NCBI GenBank assembly: GCA_963752695.1 | Contig: CAVVZB010000002.1 | Location: forward strand, 434,001 to 498,000 | From: Bog-113 sp963752695 | GTDB lineage: Bacteria > Acidobacteriota > Terriglobia > Bryobacterales > Bryobacteraceae | Direction: 5' to 3' | DNA: 64,000 bases | Shown: positions 8,354-17,608 of the stretch, in pieces | Layout of the letters: the number at the start of each line of letters is the position of its first letter | Position numbering within the stretch: position 1 is the first letter of the stretch | Program-made: the position numbers and the translations under genes | Notes under the pieces: generated by a model | Told to the model about the DNA's origin: nothing | The model's database searches: none | The model's input: the letters and a program-made list of their open reading frames with translations, nothing else

Positions 8354-10709
8354 GCTCAGGTCTAAGTCTAGGGCGTTGTGCACGCTGGCCTTGGCTCTTG
8401 TTTATTTTGCTTCCGTTTCCCCCGCCCAAGTCCAGGACCATGTCCACTGGAAACTGGAAACTGTATCTACCGCCGCCCCTGGATCTAAATTCCTCGCCAA
8501 GCTCACGGCCACAATCGACCCTGGCTGGCACCTCTACTCCTTCACCACTCCGCAACCGGGTCCCATTGCAACCACACTGAAGCTCCACGACGACGCCAAG
8601 GCGTTTGCAAGCTACCGCGTTTTCCAGCCCAAGCCGGAAATCAAATTCGACCCCAACTTCAACCGCAATACCGAAACCTACGTCACGTCCGCCATCTTCG
8701 TCGTCGAGCTTTCCCTAGCAGGCAACGTAGCCCAAGCGCCCCTAAGTGTCGTCGCTCAGCCGCGATACCAGGTCTGCAGCGATAACTCCTGCATCCCGCC
8801 GGTCACTCGCGCCGCGTCGGCGTCAGTCTTGATCGATCCGAAAGCCCCGGCCGCCTCACTCACCGTGCCGTCCGGCTATTCCTTGGTGGACAGCCCCGCC
8901 GGAAAGCCGCAGGTCTTGGTCTCAGGCCTTGCACCCGCGCCCACCCCACCGCAAAACGCCTGGGCATTTCTCCTCACTGCTTTCGGCTTCGGCCTGGCTG
9001 CGATCTTCACTCCCTGCGTCTTCCCGATGATGCCGATCACCGTGTCCTACTTCCTGAATACCCAATCCGGAACGGTCACTTCGCGCTCGTCGTCCCTGAA
9101 GCAGGCGCTCCTTTTTTGCGCTGGCATCGTCGTCCTTTTCTCCGCGCTCGGTCTGGTCACCACTAGCCTGCTCGGCCCCTTTGGCGTTGTGCAGCTCGGC
9201 TCCAATCCTTGGGTCAACGGCTTGATTGCCACCATCTTCATCGTGTTTGCACTCAGCCTGCTCGGGGCTTACGAAATCACGATTCCCTCGTTCGTCCTCA
9301 GCAAGCTCGATAGCGCCTCACGCGGTGGTGGCACCGTCGGGACTTTGCTGATGGGCCTAACGTTCTCACTAGCGTCGTTCGCGTGCGTCGGGCCGTTTGT
9401 TGGAACCCTGCTCGCCGCTTCGGTTACAGATGGCGGATGGCGTCCAGTCGTTGGGATGGCCACCTTTGCTTCCGGTCTCGCATTGCCCTTCTTCCTGCTC
9501 GCGCTGTTTCCCAGCTATCTAAAGAAGCTGCCCAAGAGCGGAGGCTGGCTGGGCCGCGTCAAAATCGTGATGGGCTTCGTCATCCTTGCCGCAGCGCTGA
9601 AGTACCTCGCCAGCATCGATCAAGTGCTGCGCACCGGCGTGCTCACGCGGGAACGGTTTCTTGCCGCCTGGATTGTCCTATTTGCCATGGCTGGTCTGTA
9701 TCTGCTCGGGTTCGTTCGGCTCGAAGGCGTCCAGCGGGATGAGCAACTCGGCCTCGGCAGGCTCTTCCCTGGCATGGCGCTCGTCATCTTCGCCATTACC
9801 CTGGTTCCCGGTATGTTTGGTGGCAGGCTCGGCGAACTCGAAGGCTTTGTCCCCCCGCCGCTGGCCGGAAGCACCCTGGGCGGTTCCGCCGATTCCCAGC
9901 TTGCTTGGATTGAGAATGACTTCAACGGCGCCATAACCAAAGCCCGCGCCGAGCATAAGCGCGTCCTGGTCAACTTCACCGGTTACGCTTGCACCAATTG
10001 CCATTGGATGAAGCAAAACATGTTCACCAAGCCGGAAATCGCTGCGGTGCTGCGGAACATGGTGCTCGTTGATCTCTACACCGATGCCGATGACGCCAAG
10101 AGCCAGGCCAACCAGCACCTCGAAGAATCTCAATTCCACACCATCGCGATCCCTTTCTACGTGCTTTACGAGCCCGGCGCGGTAGACGGCACCCAGCAAG
10201 TCCTCGCCACCTTCCCCAGCCTCACGCGCGACGCTCAGCAATACGTTTCGTTCCTCAACACTCCTTCCGCTTCCCGTCCTGCCGCCCCGAGCGAAACCTC
10301 CGTCGCCACTCTCGATCTTCCCGGCGTGAACACTCTCGAAGGCGCTCCCCTGAATGCCACCGCGCTCGCCGGCAAAGTCGTTGTCGCTAACTTCTGGGCC
10401 ACCTGGTGCGTCCCCTGCCGCAGCGAGATCCCGGAATTCAATCGGTTGCAATCCGCCCTCGGCCCCCAGGGCGTTCAAGTGCTCGGTATCTCGCTTGATG
10501 ACGATGGCGCCGATTCCGTCAAGCCCTTCCTGGTAACCCACCCCATGACCTATGAACTGGCCCTGGCGACCGAGCCCACAAAGACTTCCTATAAGCTCGA
10601 TCAGCTTCCCGTGACCGTCGTCTTCGACCGCCATGGCCAAATCGCCGATCGTTTCGAAGGCCGCACGTCTTCCGACAAAATTCTCGCCGCCGTCAAAAGA
10701 GTCCTTTAG
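8340..10709 (+). CDS. DsbD-like thiol:disulfide interchange protein fused to a TlpA-like thioredoxin domain
   Basis: About 789 residues. A signal peptide leads into a DsbD-alpha-like domain (WKLETVSTAAPGSKFLAKLTAT). A CcdA/DsbD-type multi-helix membrane core (~200-465) follows, with FTPCVFPMMP and SFACVGPFVG. Next is a thioredoxin-like domain with CTNC (Cys 551/554), then an extra C-terminal TlpA/ResA-like domain (ANFWATWCVPC, Cys 690/693). The core carries electrons from cytoplasmic thioredoxin to the periplasm. The last domain is beyond the standard DsbD layout and would be a built-in client or extra relay. I chose ATG 8340 over GTG 8331 because GGTGAG lies just before it. It overlaps the plsX end. 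Confidence 0.88.
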   Translation: MPPIKLRSKSRALCTLALALVYFASVSPAQVQDHVHWKLETVSTAAPGSKFLAKLTATIDPGWHLYSFTTPQPGPIATTLKLHDDAKAFASYRVFQPKPEIKFDPNFNRNTETYVTSAIFVVELSLAGNVAQAPLSVVAQPRYQVCSDNSCIPPVTRAASASVLIDPKAPAASLTVPSGYSLVDSPAGKPQVLVSGLAPAPTPPQNAWAFLLTAFGFGLAAIFTPCVFPMMPITVSYFLNTQSGTVTSRSSSLKQALLFCAGIVVLFSALGLVTTSLLGPFGVVQLGSNPWVNGLIATIFIVFALSLLGAYEITIPSFVLSKLDSASRGGGTVGTLLMGLTFSLASFACVGPFVGTLLAASVTDGGWRPVVGMATFASGLALPFFLLALFPSYLKKLPKSGGWLGRVKIVMGFVILAAALKYLASIDQVLRTGVLTRERFLAAWIVLFAMAGLYLLGFVRLEGVQRDEQLGLGRLFPGMALVIFAITLVPGMFGGRLGELEGFVPPPLAGSTLGGSADSQLAWIENDFNGAITKARAEHKRVLVNFTGYACTNCHWMKQNMFTKPEIAAVLRNMVLVDLYTDADDAKSQANQHLEESQFHTIAIPFYVLYEPGAVDGTQQVLATFPSLTRDAQQYVSFLNTPSASRPAAPSETSVATLDLPGVNTLEGAPLNATALAGKVVVANFWATWCVPCRSEIPEFNRLQSALGPQGVQVLGISLDDDGADSVKPFLVTHPMTYELALATEPTKTSYKLDQLPVTVVFDRHGQIADRFEGRTSSDKILAAVKRVL

Positions 10710-10731
10710 CTCTCGGGATAATCTGAAAGGT

Positions 10732-12030
10732 ATGCATCGTGTTGTCATTGTGGGCGGCGGATTTGCAGGCCTCAGCGCGGCGCAAGCTCTTAAACATGCG
10801 CCCGTCGATGTAACTCTGATCGATCGTCGGAACTATCACTTATTCCAGCCGCTGCTGTATCAGGTCGCCACCGGTTCCTTGTCTCCGGGCGAGATCGCCT
10901 CCCCGATCCGCAACGTCCTCGGCAAACAGAAAAACACCCGCGTCCTCATGGGCGAGGTGGTCGACTTTGACGTCGCTGCTAAGCACGTGACTCTCAAAGA
11001 CGGAGCCCGCATCCCGTACGATTCTCTGATCGTCTGCGCGGGCGCCGTGCTCAGCTACTTCGGCCACAATGACTGGCAAAAATTCGCGCCTGGTCTCAAG
11101 TCGATCGAAGACGCGACTCTCATGCGCAAGAAGATCCTGTTCGCGTATGAGGCCGCCGAGCGCGAGACTGATCGCGAAAAACAACTCGCGTGGCTGACTT
11201 TCGTATTAGTCGGAGGCGGACCTACCGGAGTGGAATTGTGCGGCGCACTCGCCGAAATCGCGAACGATACGTTGAAGAACGATTTCCGTAACATCAACCC
11301 GCGGGATTCCCGCATCATCCTGATCGAAGGTTCCGAGCGCTTACTGCAAGCCTTCCCGGAAGACCTCTCACAAGCCGCTGAAAAGTCACTCATCAAAATG
11401 GGGGTCCGCACTCGCGCACACGCCCAAGTCACGAGCATCGCTGAGGAGAGCGTCACCGTCAAGTTCGCCGATCACGAAGAGACTATCCCCACCCATACTG
11501 TCCTCTGGGCGGCCGGAGTAACTGCTGCGCCGATTGGAAAGGTTCTTGCCGACCGCACTGGAATCCAATTAGAACGGGGCGGCCGCATTCCCGTCCAGCC
11601 CGATTGCACCCTCCCCGGATATCCTGATATCTTCGTCGTCGGCGACTTACAGTATCTGAAAGGTGCCGATGGCAAACCTCTGCCAGGAGTGGCGCAGCCT
11701 GCCATGCAAGGCGGAAGCTATGCGGCCAAAGCCATCGTCAAGCGCCTTCGCAACGAGCCAGTCAAACCGTTTCACTATTGGGACAAGGGTAACTTAGCAG
11801 TCATCGGACGCCTCTCCGGAGTGGCCGACCTCCATAAGCTTCACTTCTCCGGTCCCATAGCTTGGTTTATCTGGCTGTTCATTCATATCTTGTACTTAGT
11901 CGGTTTCGATAACCGCCTGACTGTACTTACTGAATGGGCTTTTAACTACTTCACACATAACCGGAGCGCGCGGCTAATTACCGGTGAAATTCCCGATCCT
12001 GTTCCAGCGCCCGCCCCGGCACGTGTCTAA
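10732..12030 (+). CDS. ndh: Type II NADH:quinone oxidoreductase (NDH-2)
   Basis: A 432-residue flavoprotein. The FAD-binding GGGFAGLSAA lies at the extreme N-terminus and the NAD-binding FVLVGGGPTGVELCGALAE near residue 160; the second FAD signature is IFVVGDLQYL. A hydrophobic C-terminal segment (PIAWFIWLFIHILYLVGF) should anchor it on the inner membrane face. NDH-2 oxidises NADH and reduces quinone without pumping protons. The ATG at 10732 has GAAAGG 4 bases before it; an in-frame start at 10633 would lie inside the DsbD gene and is unlikely. The gene converges with the aldehyde dehydrogenase gene with a single base between stops. Confidence 0.92.
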   Translation: MHRVVIVGGGFAGLSAAQALKHAPVDVTLIDRRNYHLFQPLLYQVATGSLSPGEIASPIRNVLGKQKNTRVLMGEVVDFDVAAKHVTLKDGARIPYDSLIVCAGAVLSYFGHNDWQKFAPGLKSIEDATLMRKKILFAYEAAERETDREKQLAWLTFVLVGGGPTGVELCGALAEIANDTLKNDFRNINPRDSRIILIEGSERLLQAFPEDLSQAAEKSLIKMGVRTRAHAQVTSIAEESVTVKFADHEETIPTHTVLWAAGVTAAPIGKVLADRTGIQLERGGRIPVQPDCTLPGYPDIFVVGDLQYLKGADGKPLPGVAQPAMQGGSYAAKAIVKRLRNEPVKPFHYWDKGNLAVIGRLSGVADLHKLHFSGPIAWFIWLFIHILYLVGFDNRLTVLTEWAFNYFTHNRSARLITGEIPDPVPAPAPARV

Positions 12031-12031
12031 C

Positions 12032-13528
12032 TTACAAACGCACGCAGACGGCTTTCTTCTCGGTATACATCTCCACTGCGTCATGGCCCATCTCGCGTCC
12101 CCAACCCGATTGCTTATAGCCGCCGAACGGCAAGGCAGCGTCGAAGATGTTATAGCAGTTGATCCATACCGTCCCCGCGCGAAGTTCGTTCGCTAAACGG
12201 TGCGCCCGCCCGAGATCGGAGGTCCAGATTCCCGCCGCTAGTCCGTACATCGTGTTATTAGCTTGGGGTAGCACCTCTTCCAAGTTCCGGAACGGCGTCG
12301 CCGTTACTACCGGACCGAAGATCTCTTCCTGAACCACGCGCGCGGTGTGCGACGCGTCCACCATGATCGTGGGCTCCACGAAATAGCCCTTTGTGCCGGA
12401 TCGCCGTCCGCCGGTCACGGCCCGCGCCCCTTCGGAAACACCAGTCTCCAGATACCCGCAGACCCGGTCTAACTGTTCCTGCGATACTAGCGGTCCCATG
12501 TCGCACTCCGGGTCCATGCCCGGCAGCACACGGATCTTCTTCGCGCGTTCGGCAACCCCTTCCACCACCCGGTCGAAGATCGAATGTTCCACGTACAGCC
12601 GCGATCCGGCGCAACAACACTGCCCCTGATTGAAGAAGATTGCGCTAGCCGCGCCGTCGATTGTGGTCGCTAGATCCGCATCCGCAAACACGATGTTGGG
12701 AGATTTGCCCCCTAGCTCCAGCGACACCTTTTTCAGGTTTCCCGAGGCCGCTTCGAGCACCAGTTTGCCGACTTCCGTCGATCCCGTGAATGCCACCTTA
12801 TCCACGTCCGGATGCGCCGCCAAAGCCGCGCCTGCTTCTCCGAATCCCGGTACGATGTTCACCACACCCGCGGGGAATCCAGCTTCCAGAATCAGCTCTC
12901 CCAAGCGCAACGCCGATAGCGGAGTCTGTTCAGCCGGCTTCAGGATCACTGTGCAACCGGCCGCCAGCGCCGGGCCGAGTTTCCAGGCAGCCATCAGCAG
13001 CGGAAAGTTCCAGGGAATGATCTGGCCCACCACGCCCACGGGCTCCCGTTGTGTGTACGCGTGGTACTGCGCTCCAGGCGTATACGGCACCGAGAGCGGG
13101 ATGGTGTTGCCTTCCAACTTGGTCGTCCAGCCCGCCATATACCGGAACAACTCCGCCGCCAGTGGTACATCAGCGGCACGCGCCACGGTCAATGGTTTGC
13201 CGTTGTCGAGCGACTCCAATTGCGCGAACTCGTCCAGATGCGCGTCGATCAGGTCCCCAAGCTTCCACAACATTCGCCCGCGGTCCGACGCCGTTATCCG
13301 CCGCCAAGGACCTGCTTCGAACGCCGCCCGCGCCGCTTTCACGGCTAAGTCGATATCCATCGCGTCGCCGTGGGCGACGTGCGCAATCTCCTCGCCGGTC
13401 GCTGGGTTATATACCGGAAATGTCTTTCCTGAAACCGACTCGACCCATCGGTTGTCGATAAGCATCTTGCCCGGTCGCGCAAGGAACTCCGTGACGCCGG
13501 AAGCAACGGGAACTTGTAGTGTGGCCAT
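12032..13528 (-). CDS. NAD(P)-dependent aldehyde dehydrogenase
   Basis: A 498-residue ALDH-superfamily enzyme of standard length. The catalytic cysteine lies in NQGQCCCAGSR (the middle of three Cys, ~305), the general-base Glu in SLELGGKSP, and the cofactor loop in VAFTGSTEVGK. It oxidises an aldehyde to the acid; it resembles the betaine-aldehyde/retinal-dehydrogenase-like group, and the substrate is unknown. AAGGAG lies 9 bases before the ATG. It is the last gene of a leftward cassette behind a zinc polyol-type dehydrogenase (65-bp gap) and a phosphatase, so the aldehyde may come from that dehydrogenase. This is inference. Confidence 0.93.
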   Translation of the reverse strand: MATLQVPVASGVTEFLARPGKMLIDNRWVESVSGKTFPVYNPATGEEIAHVAHGDAMDIDLAVKAARAAFEAGPWRRITASDRGRMLWKLGDLIDAHLDEFAQLESLDNGKPLTVARAADVPLAAELFRYMAGWTTKLEGNTIPLSVPYTPGAQYHAYTQREPVGVVGQIIPWNFPLLMAAWKLGPALAAGCTVILKPAEQTPLSALRLGELILEAGFPAGVVNIVPGFGEAGAALAAHPDVDKVAFTGSTEVGKLVLEAASGNLKKVSLELGGKSPNIVFADADLATTIDGAASAIFFNQGQCCCAGSRLYVEHSIFDRVVEGVAERAKKIRVLPGMDPECDMGPLVSQEQLDRVCGYLETGVSEGARAVTGGRRSGTKGYFVEPTIMVDASHTARVVQEEIFGPVVTATPFRNLEEVLPQANNTMYGLAAGIWTSDLGRAHRLANELRAGTVWINCYNIFDAALPFGGYKQSGWGREMGHDAVEMYTEKKAVCVRL

Positions 13529-13593
13529 TAAGAATCTCCTTCGGGGATGGCTGAATCGCCTTCTACTCTATCGCGCCAGCTGAACTGATCTAT

Positions 13594-14637
13594 CTAATTC
13601 AAACCCGGCTTGATCAACAGCTTCCCAACTCCATCGCCGTAGCTTTCCACCAAGGCGAAAGCCTCATCGATCGCGCCCATTCCGCGGGCGTGGGTAATCA
13701 GGCCGCCGAGTAACTGGTTCCGATCCGCCAATAAATCCAAAGCCCGCTCACTCTCATGATTGGATCGCCGCACATTAAATAGCGCGACCTCCTTCCGGCG
13801 CATCACGTGTAAGTTCACCGAGGTCCGCACCTCGGCGTGAATGCCCGTCATGATGATCGCGCCTCGATTCCGCACTGCGCGCGCCGCCTGGTTCAGCGTC
13901 TCGGACTTCGCCGCGCAATCGTAGACCGCGTCAGCCCCGCGCTGCCCGGTGTCCTTCATGACTTCACCAACCGGATCGATCGATAGCGGATCGATCGCAG
14001 CGTCCGCTCCCATCCCGAGCGCCATCTCCCGCCGATGTGGCACCGGATCGATAGCCCATATCCGCCCTGCGCCCGCCAGCTTGAGACAAGCAATCGTCAA
14101 CAGTCCGATCGGTCCCGCGCCGATCACCACGATCTGGTCCCCCAGTTTCACCGGCGCAAACTGCAGCGAGTGCAGCGCAATCGCCAGCGGTTCCACCAAC
14201 GTTGCCTGATCCAGCGTGATTCCTCGCCGCAGAGCCAGCAGGTTATTCGCGGGCAGATTAGCGCGCTCCCGAAAAAATCCCGCGTCCTCGGTCGAGCTCA
14301 TGAACCGGATATGCGCGCAGACGTTGTGCTGCCCGGCCATGCAGAATTCGCAGTGATAACAGTAGATGGCGGGTTCCAATACCACCTCGTCCCCAGCCGA
14401 CCAGCCCGTCACGCCGCTGCCCGTCTTGAGAACCACACCTGCCGGTTCATGCCCAAGCACCATCGGATACTTGCAGATTTGATCGCCTACCGAACCTTCG
14501 GCATACGAGTGCATGTCCGATCCGCAAATGCCCACCGCAACCACGCGCACTTGCACTTCGCCCGGCCCAGGATCGGGCAGGTCTCGCCCGGCGATCGTGA
14601 ACTCACGAACGCCCGTCAGCTCCGCAACGTGGTTCAC
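13594..14637 (-). CDS. Zinc-dependent polyol/sorbitol-type dehydrogenase
   Basis: A 347-residue medium-chain dehydrogenase of sorbitol-dehydrogenase length. Catalytic zinc ligands are seen in GICGSDMHS (Cys38) and LGHEPAG (His63, Glu64). The four structural-zinc cysteines are intact in YCYHCEFCMAGQHNVC (93, 96, 99, 107). The nucleotide fold has VVIGAGPIGLL. Oxidation of a sugar alcohol or sugar with NAD is expected. The start was set at the GTG at 14637, which overlaps the phosphatase stop as GTGA, a sign of translational coupling; the longer frame upstream is only the antisense-shifted end of the phosphatase gene. Confidence 0.9.
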   Translation of the reverse strand: MNHVAELTGVREFTIAGRDLPDPGPGEVQVRVVAVGICGSDMHSYAEGSVGDQICKYPMVLGHEPAGVVLKTGSGVTGWSAGDEVVLEPAIYCYHCEFCMAGQHNVCAHIRFMSSTEDAGFFRERANLPANNLLALRRGITLDQATLVEPLAIALHSLQFAPVKLGDQIVVIGAGPIGLLTIACLKLAGAGRIWAIDPVPHRREMALGMGADAAIDPLSIDPVGEVMKDTGQRGADAVYDCAAKSETLNQAARAVRNRGAIIMTGIHAEVRTSVNLHVMRRKEVALFNVRRSNHESERALDLLADRNQLLGGLITHARGMGAIDEAFALVESYGDGVGKLLIKPGLN

Positions 14638-15431
14638 ACCCGCTCCGTTCGCCCCAGAAAGCGCCGGAGCTCGTCCTCTAGCGCTGGGGCGGTGATCGCG
14701 AAGTTGCCACCGTAGATCGTGTCCGCGCCATCGAAATCGAACGTCACCGCGCCCGCTTCCTCGGCGATGATCTTCAGCGGCGCGAGATCCCAGGGCTGAG
14801 CCTTGGCCTCGATCCACACATCCGCGCGTCCGCTAGCCACCAACATCGCGTCCAGACATCCGCCCATGCTGCGGACTCCCCACGTGCCTTCGAGCCAACC
14901 CAGCAGATCGTTGGCGAACGCATACTTGTTGATGAAGCTGAACCCGTTCACGCAAACCAGCGCGTTCGCCAGCTTGTCGATTTCAGAGATACGAATCTGC
15001 TGCGCTTCGGCCCCCGCGCTCGTGATCCACCACGCGCCCTGACCCTTCGCCGCATAGAACATCTCGTCGTAGGAAGGGAAGTAGGCAAAGCCGGCCACCA
15101 CTTGGCCATTCTCTTCCAGGCCGATCAACACGCTCCACGCCCGCGTTCCACGGATGAAGTCCCGCGTGCCGTCGATGGGATCGATGATCCACTTGCGTCC
15201 GTTGCTCGACTCCTTCAGCGCGCCTTCTTCTCCGAGCAACCCGTCCTCGGGGAACGCCTCGGTCAACCCGGCCACAATCAGCTTTTCGCATTCCCGATCC
15301 GCCACGGTCACCGGTGACTCGTCACTTTTCGCCTCGTAGCCGATTCCGCGGCTCCGGTACTCCAGTGCAACGCTGCCCGCGCGCCGCGCGATCTCTTGCC
15401 CCGCCTGCAGTTCTTTCTCGTAAAGTCCCAT
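14634..15431 (-). CDS. Inositol monophosphatase-family phosphatase
   Basis: A 265-residue Mg2+-dependent phosphatase of the IMPase/FIG superfamily. The metal site is seen as GEEGAL (Glu) and WIIDPIDGTRDF (Asp, Asp). The second signature WDLAPLKIIAEEAGAV lies near the C-terminus. Substrates in this family include inositol phosphate, histidinol phosphate (HisN) and other sugar-alcohol phosphates. The coupled polyol-type dehydrogenase suggests that a polyol phosphate is dephosphorylated and then oxidised, but a HisN role cannot be excluded. The divergent gene at 15458 starts 26 bp away. Confidence 0.88.
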   Translation of the reverse strand: MGLYEKELQAGQEIARRAGSVALEYRSRGIGYEAKSDESPVTVADRECEKLIVAGLTEAFPEDGLLGEEGALKESSNGRKWIIDPIDGTRDFIRGTRAWSVLIGLEENGQVVAGFAYFPSYDEMFYAAKGQGAWWITSAGAEAQQIRISEIDKLANALVCVNGFSFINKYAFANDLLGWLEGTWGVRSMGGCLDAMLVASGRADVWIEAKAQPWDLAPLKIIAEEAGAVTFDFDGADTIYGGNFAITAPALEDELRRFLGRTERV

Positions 15432-15457
15432 GACTATTACAGGGTAAGATAACGGGC

Positions 15458-15847
15458 ATGGAGAACTTCCGCGAGTTCAGTTGCGGGCCGGACCCCTTCG
15501 GGCGCACCTGGCACGTTTTGTTCAAATGGCTGCAAACCGCGATCTCTATCCGTCACAGTGATTCGGTTGACGTGAAGTTCGTCGTGCAAAGCGATGGCGA
15601 GGAAGGTTACAAGACCATCTCCATGCCGCACAAAACCCTGCGCCAACTATCGGTGGATACGGATACCAAGATGACCGACGCCTGGTGCGCCCGCCTCGCC
15701 AAGCAGCACCTCGAGCACCTCATCCTGTCCGGCGAGGATCTCGAAAAGGACCTCGTCACGCCGTCGCCTCAGCAACTTCGGCAGTACGCCGATCGACAGA
15801 ACAACTGGGAGTTGCAAGAGGTTCGAAAGCGCCGCGGCGCCGCCTGA
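15458..15847 (+). CDS. Conserved-looking hypothetical protein, 129 aa
   Basis: I do not recognise a family. The protein is soluble and mixed alpha/beta, with no signal peptide or membrane segment. Visible features are a DPFGRTWHVLFKWLQTAISIRHSDSVDVKF opening that looks like a packed beta-alpha unit, a central Thr/Asp-rich stretch (VDTDTKMTDAWC), and a charged helical tail ending in VRKRRGAA. The start ATG follows GGGTAAGATAACGGGC. It lies 15 bp before the heparinase-like gene and may be co-transcribed with it. Codon use is like that of its neighbours, so I take it as real. Confidence 0.65.
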   Translation: MENFREFSCGPDPFGRTWHVLFKWLQTAISIRHSDSVDVKFVVQSDGEEGYKTISMPHKTLRQLSVDTDTKMTDAWCARLAKQHLEHLILSGEDLEKDLVTPSPQQLRQYADRQNNWELQEVRKRRGAA

Positions 15848-15862
15848 GGGCCGCTCTTCCAG

Positions 15863-17605
15863 ATGCACCTCACCAGGCGATGTTTATTGGGCCAACTGGC
15901 CGCCTGCGGGGTTGCCTTGGGTCAGAATCGAACCGCCCGGCCCGATTCGCTTGTCAATGTGAAACGCGGGCATCCGCGCCTCATCCTTCCCGATAGCGAA
16001 CTTGGCCGAGTGCGCGCACTCACGCACGATCATCCGCTGGTGCGCAAGCTTTACGAGAATCTGGAGCGCGAAGCCGACCGCTTGCTCACCGCTCAGCCAG
16101 TCGAATACAAGCTTGCCGGGCAGCGTCTGTTGCCGCAGTGTAAACGCACGCTGGAGCGCGTCTACACGCTCGCGCTTCTTTATCGCCTTAATGGAACCCG
16201 CCCGTATCTTGATCGCGCCGTGAAAGAGCTGCGCGCCGCCGCTCTGTTTCCCAACTGGAATCCGCAGCACTTCCTGGATGTGGCCGAGATGTCGCACGCT
16301 TTCGCCATCGGTTATGACTGGCTGTATCCCGCGCTGTCCGAGGTGGACCGCGATTGGATTCGCGCGGCACTAATTGAAAAAGGCTTGGACCCAGCTGCAC
16401 AGGCTTTCAAAGCTCGCGATTCGTGGGTCACTGATGACAATTCGTGGAATCTGGTCTGTAACAGCGGTGTGAGCATCGGCGCTCTGGCCCTCGCCGAAGA
16501 GGAACCGGATCGCGCCCGGCGCATTCTCGATAACGCTTTCGATTCCATTCGTCGCGGCTTGAATACCTACGGCCCCGATGGCGGCTGGCCGGAAGGGCCC
16601 GGCTATTGGAACTACGCAACCCGCTACGTGGTCCATCTGCTCGCCGCCATGGAAAGCGCGTTGGACGATGATCATGGCTTCTCCCGCACCCGTGGCTTTG
16701 AACGCACCGGTCGCTTTCGCATCTATTCCACCGGACCTATCGGGAAGACGTTCAACTTCGGCGACTCCGGTGAGGATGCCGGCACAGCTCCCGAGATGTT
16801 CTGGATGGCCCGCCGTTTCGATCAACCCGTGTTCGCCTGGCAGGAGCAGATGCAGTGCGAGCGGAGCGGTCACGCCGACCCCCTCGATATCGTCTGGTTT
16901 TACAAAGAGGCCAAGCGTCCGCAAGGGGACGACTGGCCCACCGACGCATACTTCGCCGGAGTACAAACCGCCTTTCTGCGCAGTGCCTGGGACGATCCCA
17001 ACGGCTTGTTTGTGGGCGTCAAAGGCGGCGATAACGACTATTCCCACGCCCATCTCGACCTCGGTTCCTTCGTTCTGGATGCCGGTAGCGTCCGCTGGGC
17101 GCGCGATTCGGAGTTCGATCCCTCAACCGCGGTTCACAACACGGTCCTAATCAACGGTGAAAATCAAATCCGTAAAGCGCAAGCCCGCATCACCCGGCAT
17201 GAGTTCGGCCCCGATCTGAGCTGGGTGCAGATAGATCTCTCGAACGCCTATCCCGGTAAAGTGAAACAGCTCCAGCGCCGGATCGGCATTGCCCAGAAAC
17301 AGGCCGTTTTGATTCAAGACACGCTGCTTGCCGATCAACCAGTCGACCTGCTCTGGAGTATGCTGACCGACGCGGAGATCACCGTCAACGGCCAGAACGC
17401 GGTGTTGACGAAGAACGATTGGACTCTTTCTTGCGAGATTCGCTCCCCGCATCACGCAGTCTTCGATATCATCGTCACGCCAGGAAGCAGACGCCTGGTG
17501 GCGCGCGTTGGCGTTAAGGTGGCGGCAGTTTCTCTAAACATCTCGCTCACTCCCCACCGGACCAACCAGCCCAAGCCCGTCGTGAATCGGGACTTCCCGG
17601 CCTGA
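15863..17605 (+). CDS. Heparinase II/III-like protein, probable lipoprotein
   Basis: A 580-residue exported protein. The start MHLTRRCLLGQLAACGVALG combines a twin-arginine-like n-region with a lipobox (LAAC), so it is probably lipid-anchored. An alpha-toroid region (~50-330) has WLYPALSEVDRDWIRAAL and the substrate-cleft phrase DNSWNLVCNSGVSIGALAL. The heparinase II/III-like beta domain follows, with GGDNDYSHAHLDLGSFVLDAG, where Asn, Tyr and His of NDYSHAHLD are the usual catalytic and metal-site residues. Family members cleave uronic-acid polysaccharides by beta-elimination. The substrate is unknown, and no other polysaccharide-lyase gene is adjacent. Confidence 0.82.
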   Translation: MHLTRRCLLGQLAACGVALGQNRTARPDSLVNVKRGHPRLILPDSELGRVRALTHDHPLVRKLYENLEREADRLLTAQPVEYKLAGQRLLPQCKRTLERVYTLALLYRLNGTRPYLDRAVKELRAAALFPNWNPQHFLDVAEMSHAFAIGYDWLYPALSEVDRDWIRAALIEKGLDPAAQAFKARDSWVTDDNSWNLVCNSGVSIGALALAEEEPDRARRILDNAFDSIRRGLNTYGPDGGWPEGPGYWNYATRYVVHLLAAMESALDDDHGFSRTRGFERTGRFRIYSTGPIGKTFNFGDSGEDAGTAPEMFWMARRFDQPVFAWQEQMQCERSGHADPLDIVWFYKEAKRPQGDDWPTDAYFAGVQTAFLRSAWDDPNGLFVGVKGGDNDYSHAHLDLGSFVLDAGSVRWARDSEFDPSTAVHNTVLINGENQIRKAQARITRHEFGPDLSWVQIDLSNAYPGKVKQLQRRIGIAQKQAVLIQDTLLADQPVDLLWSMLTDAEITVNGQNAVLTKNDWTLSCEIRSPHHAVFDIIVTPGSRRLVARVGVKVAAVSLNISLTPHRTNQPKPVVNRDFPA

Positions 17606-17608
17606 TGT

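Noticed and set aside
9678..10748. 356-codon leftward frame across the DsbD-TlpA gene
   Set aside because: Antisense to well-conserved thioredoxin domains, with no family pattern.
12630..13583. 317-codon rightward frame across the aldehyde dehydrogenase
   Set aside because: Ser/Pro/Ala-rich antisense text; the ALDH reading has all catalytic motifs.
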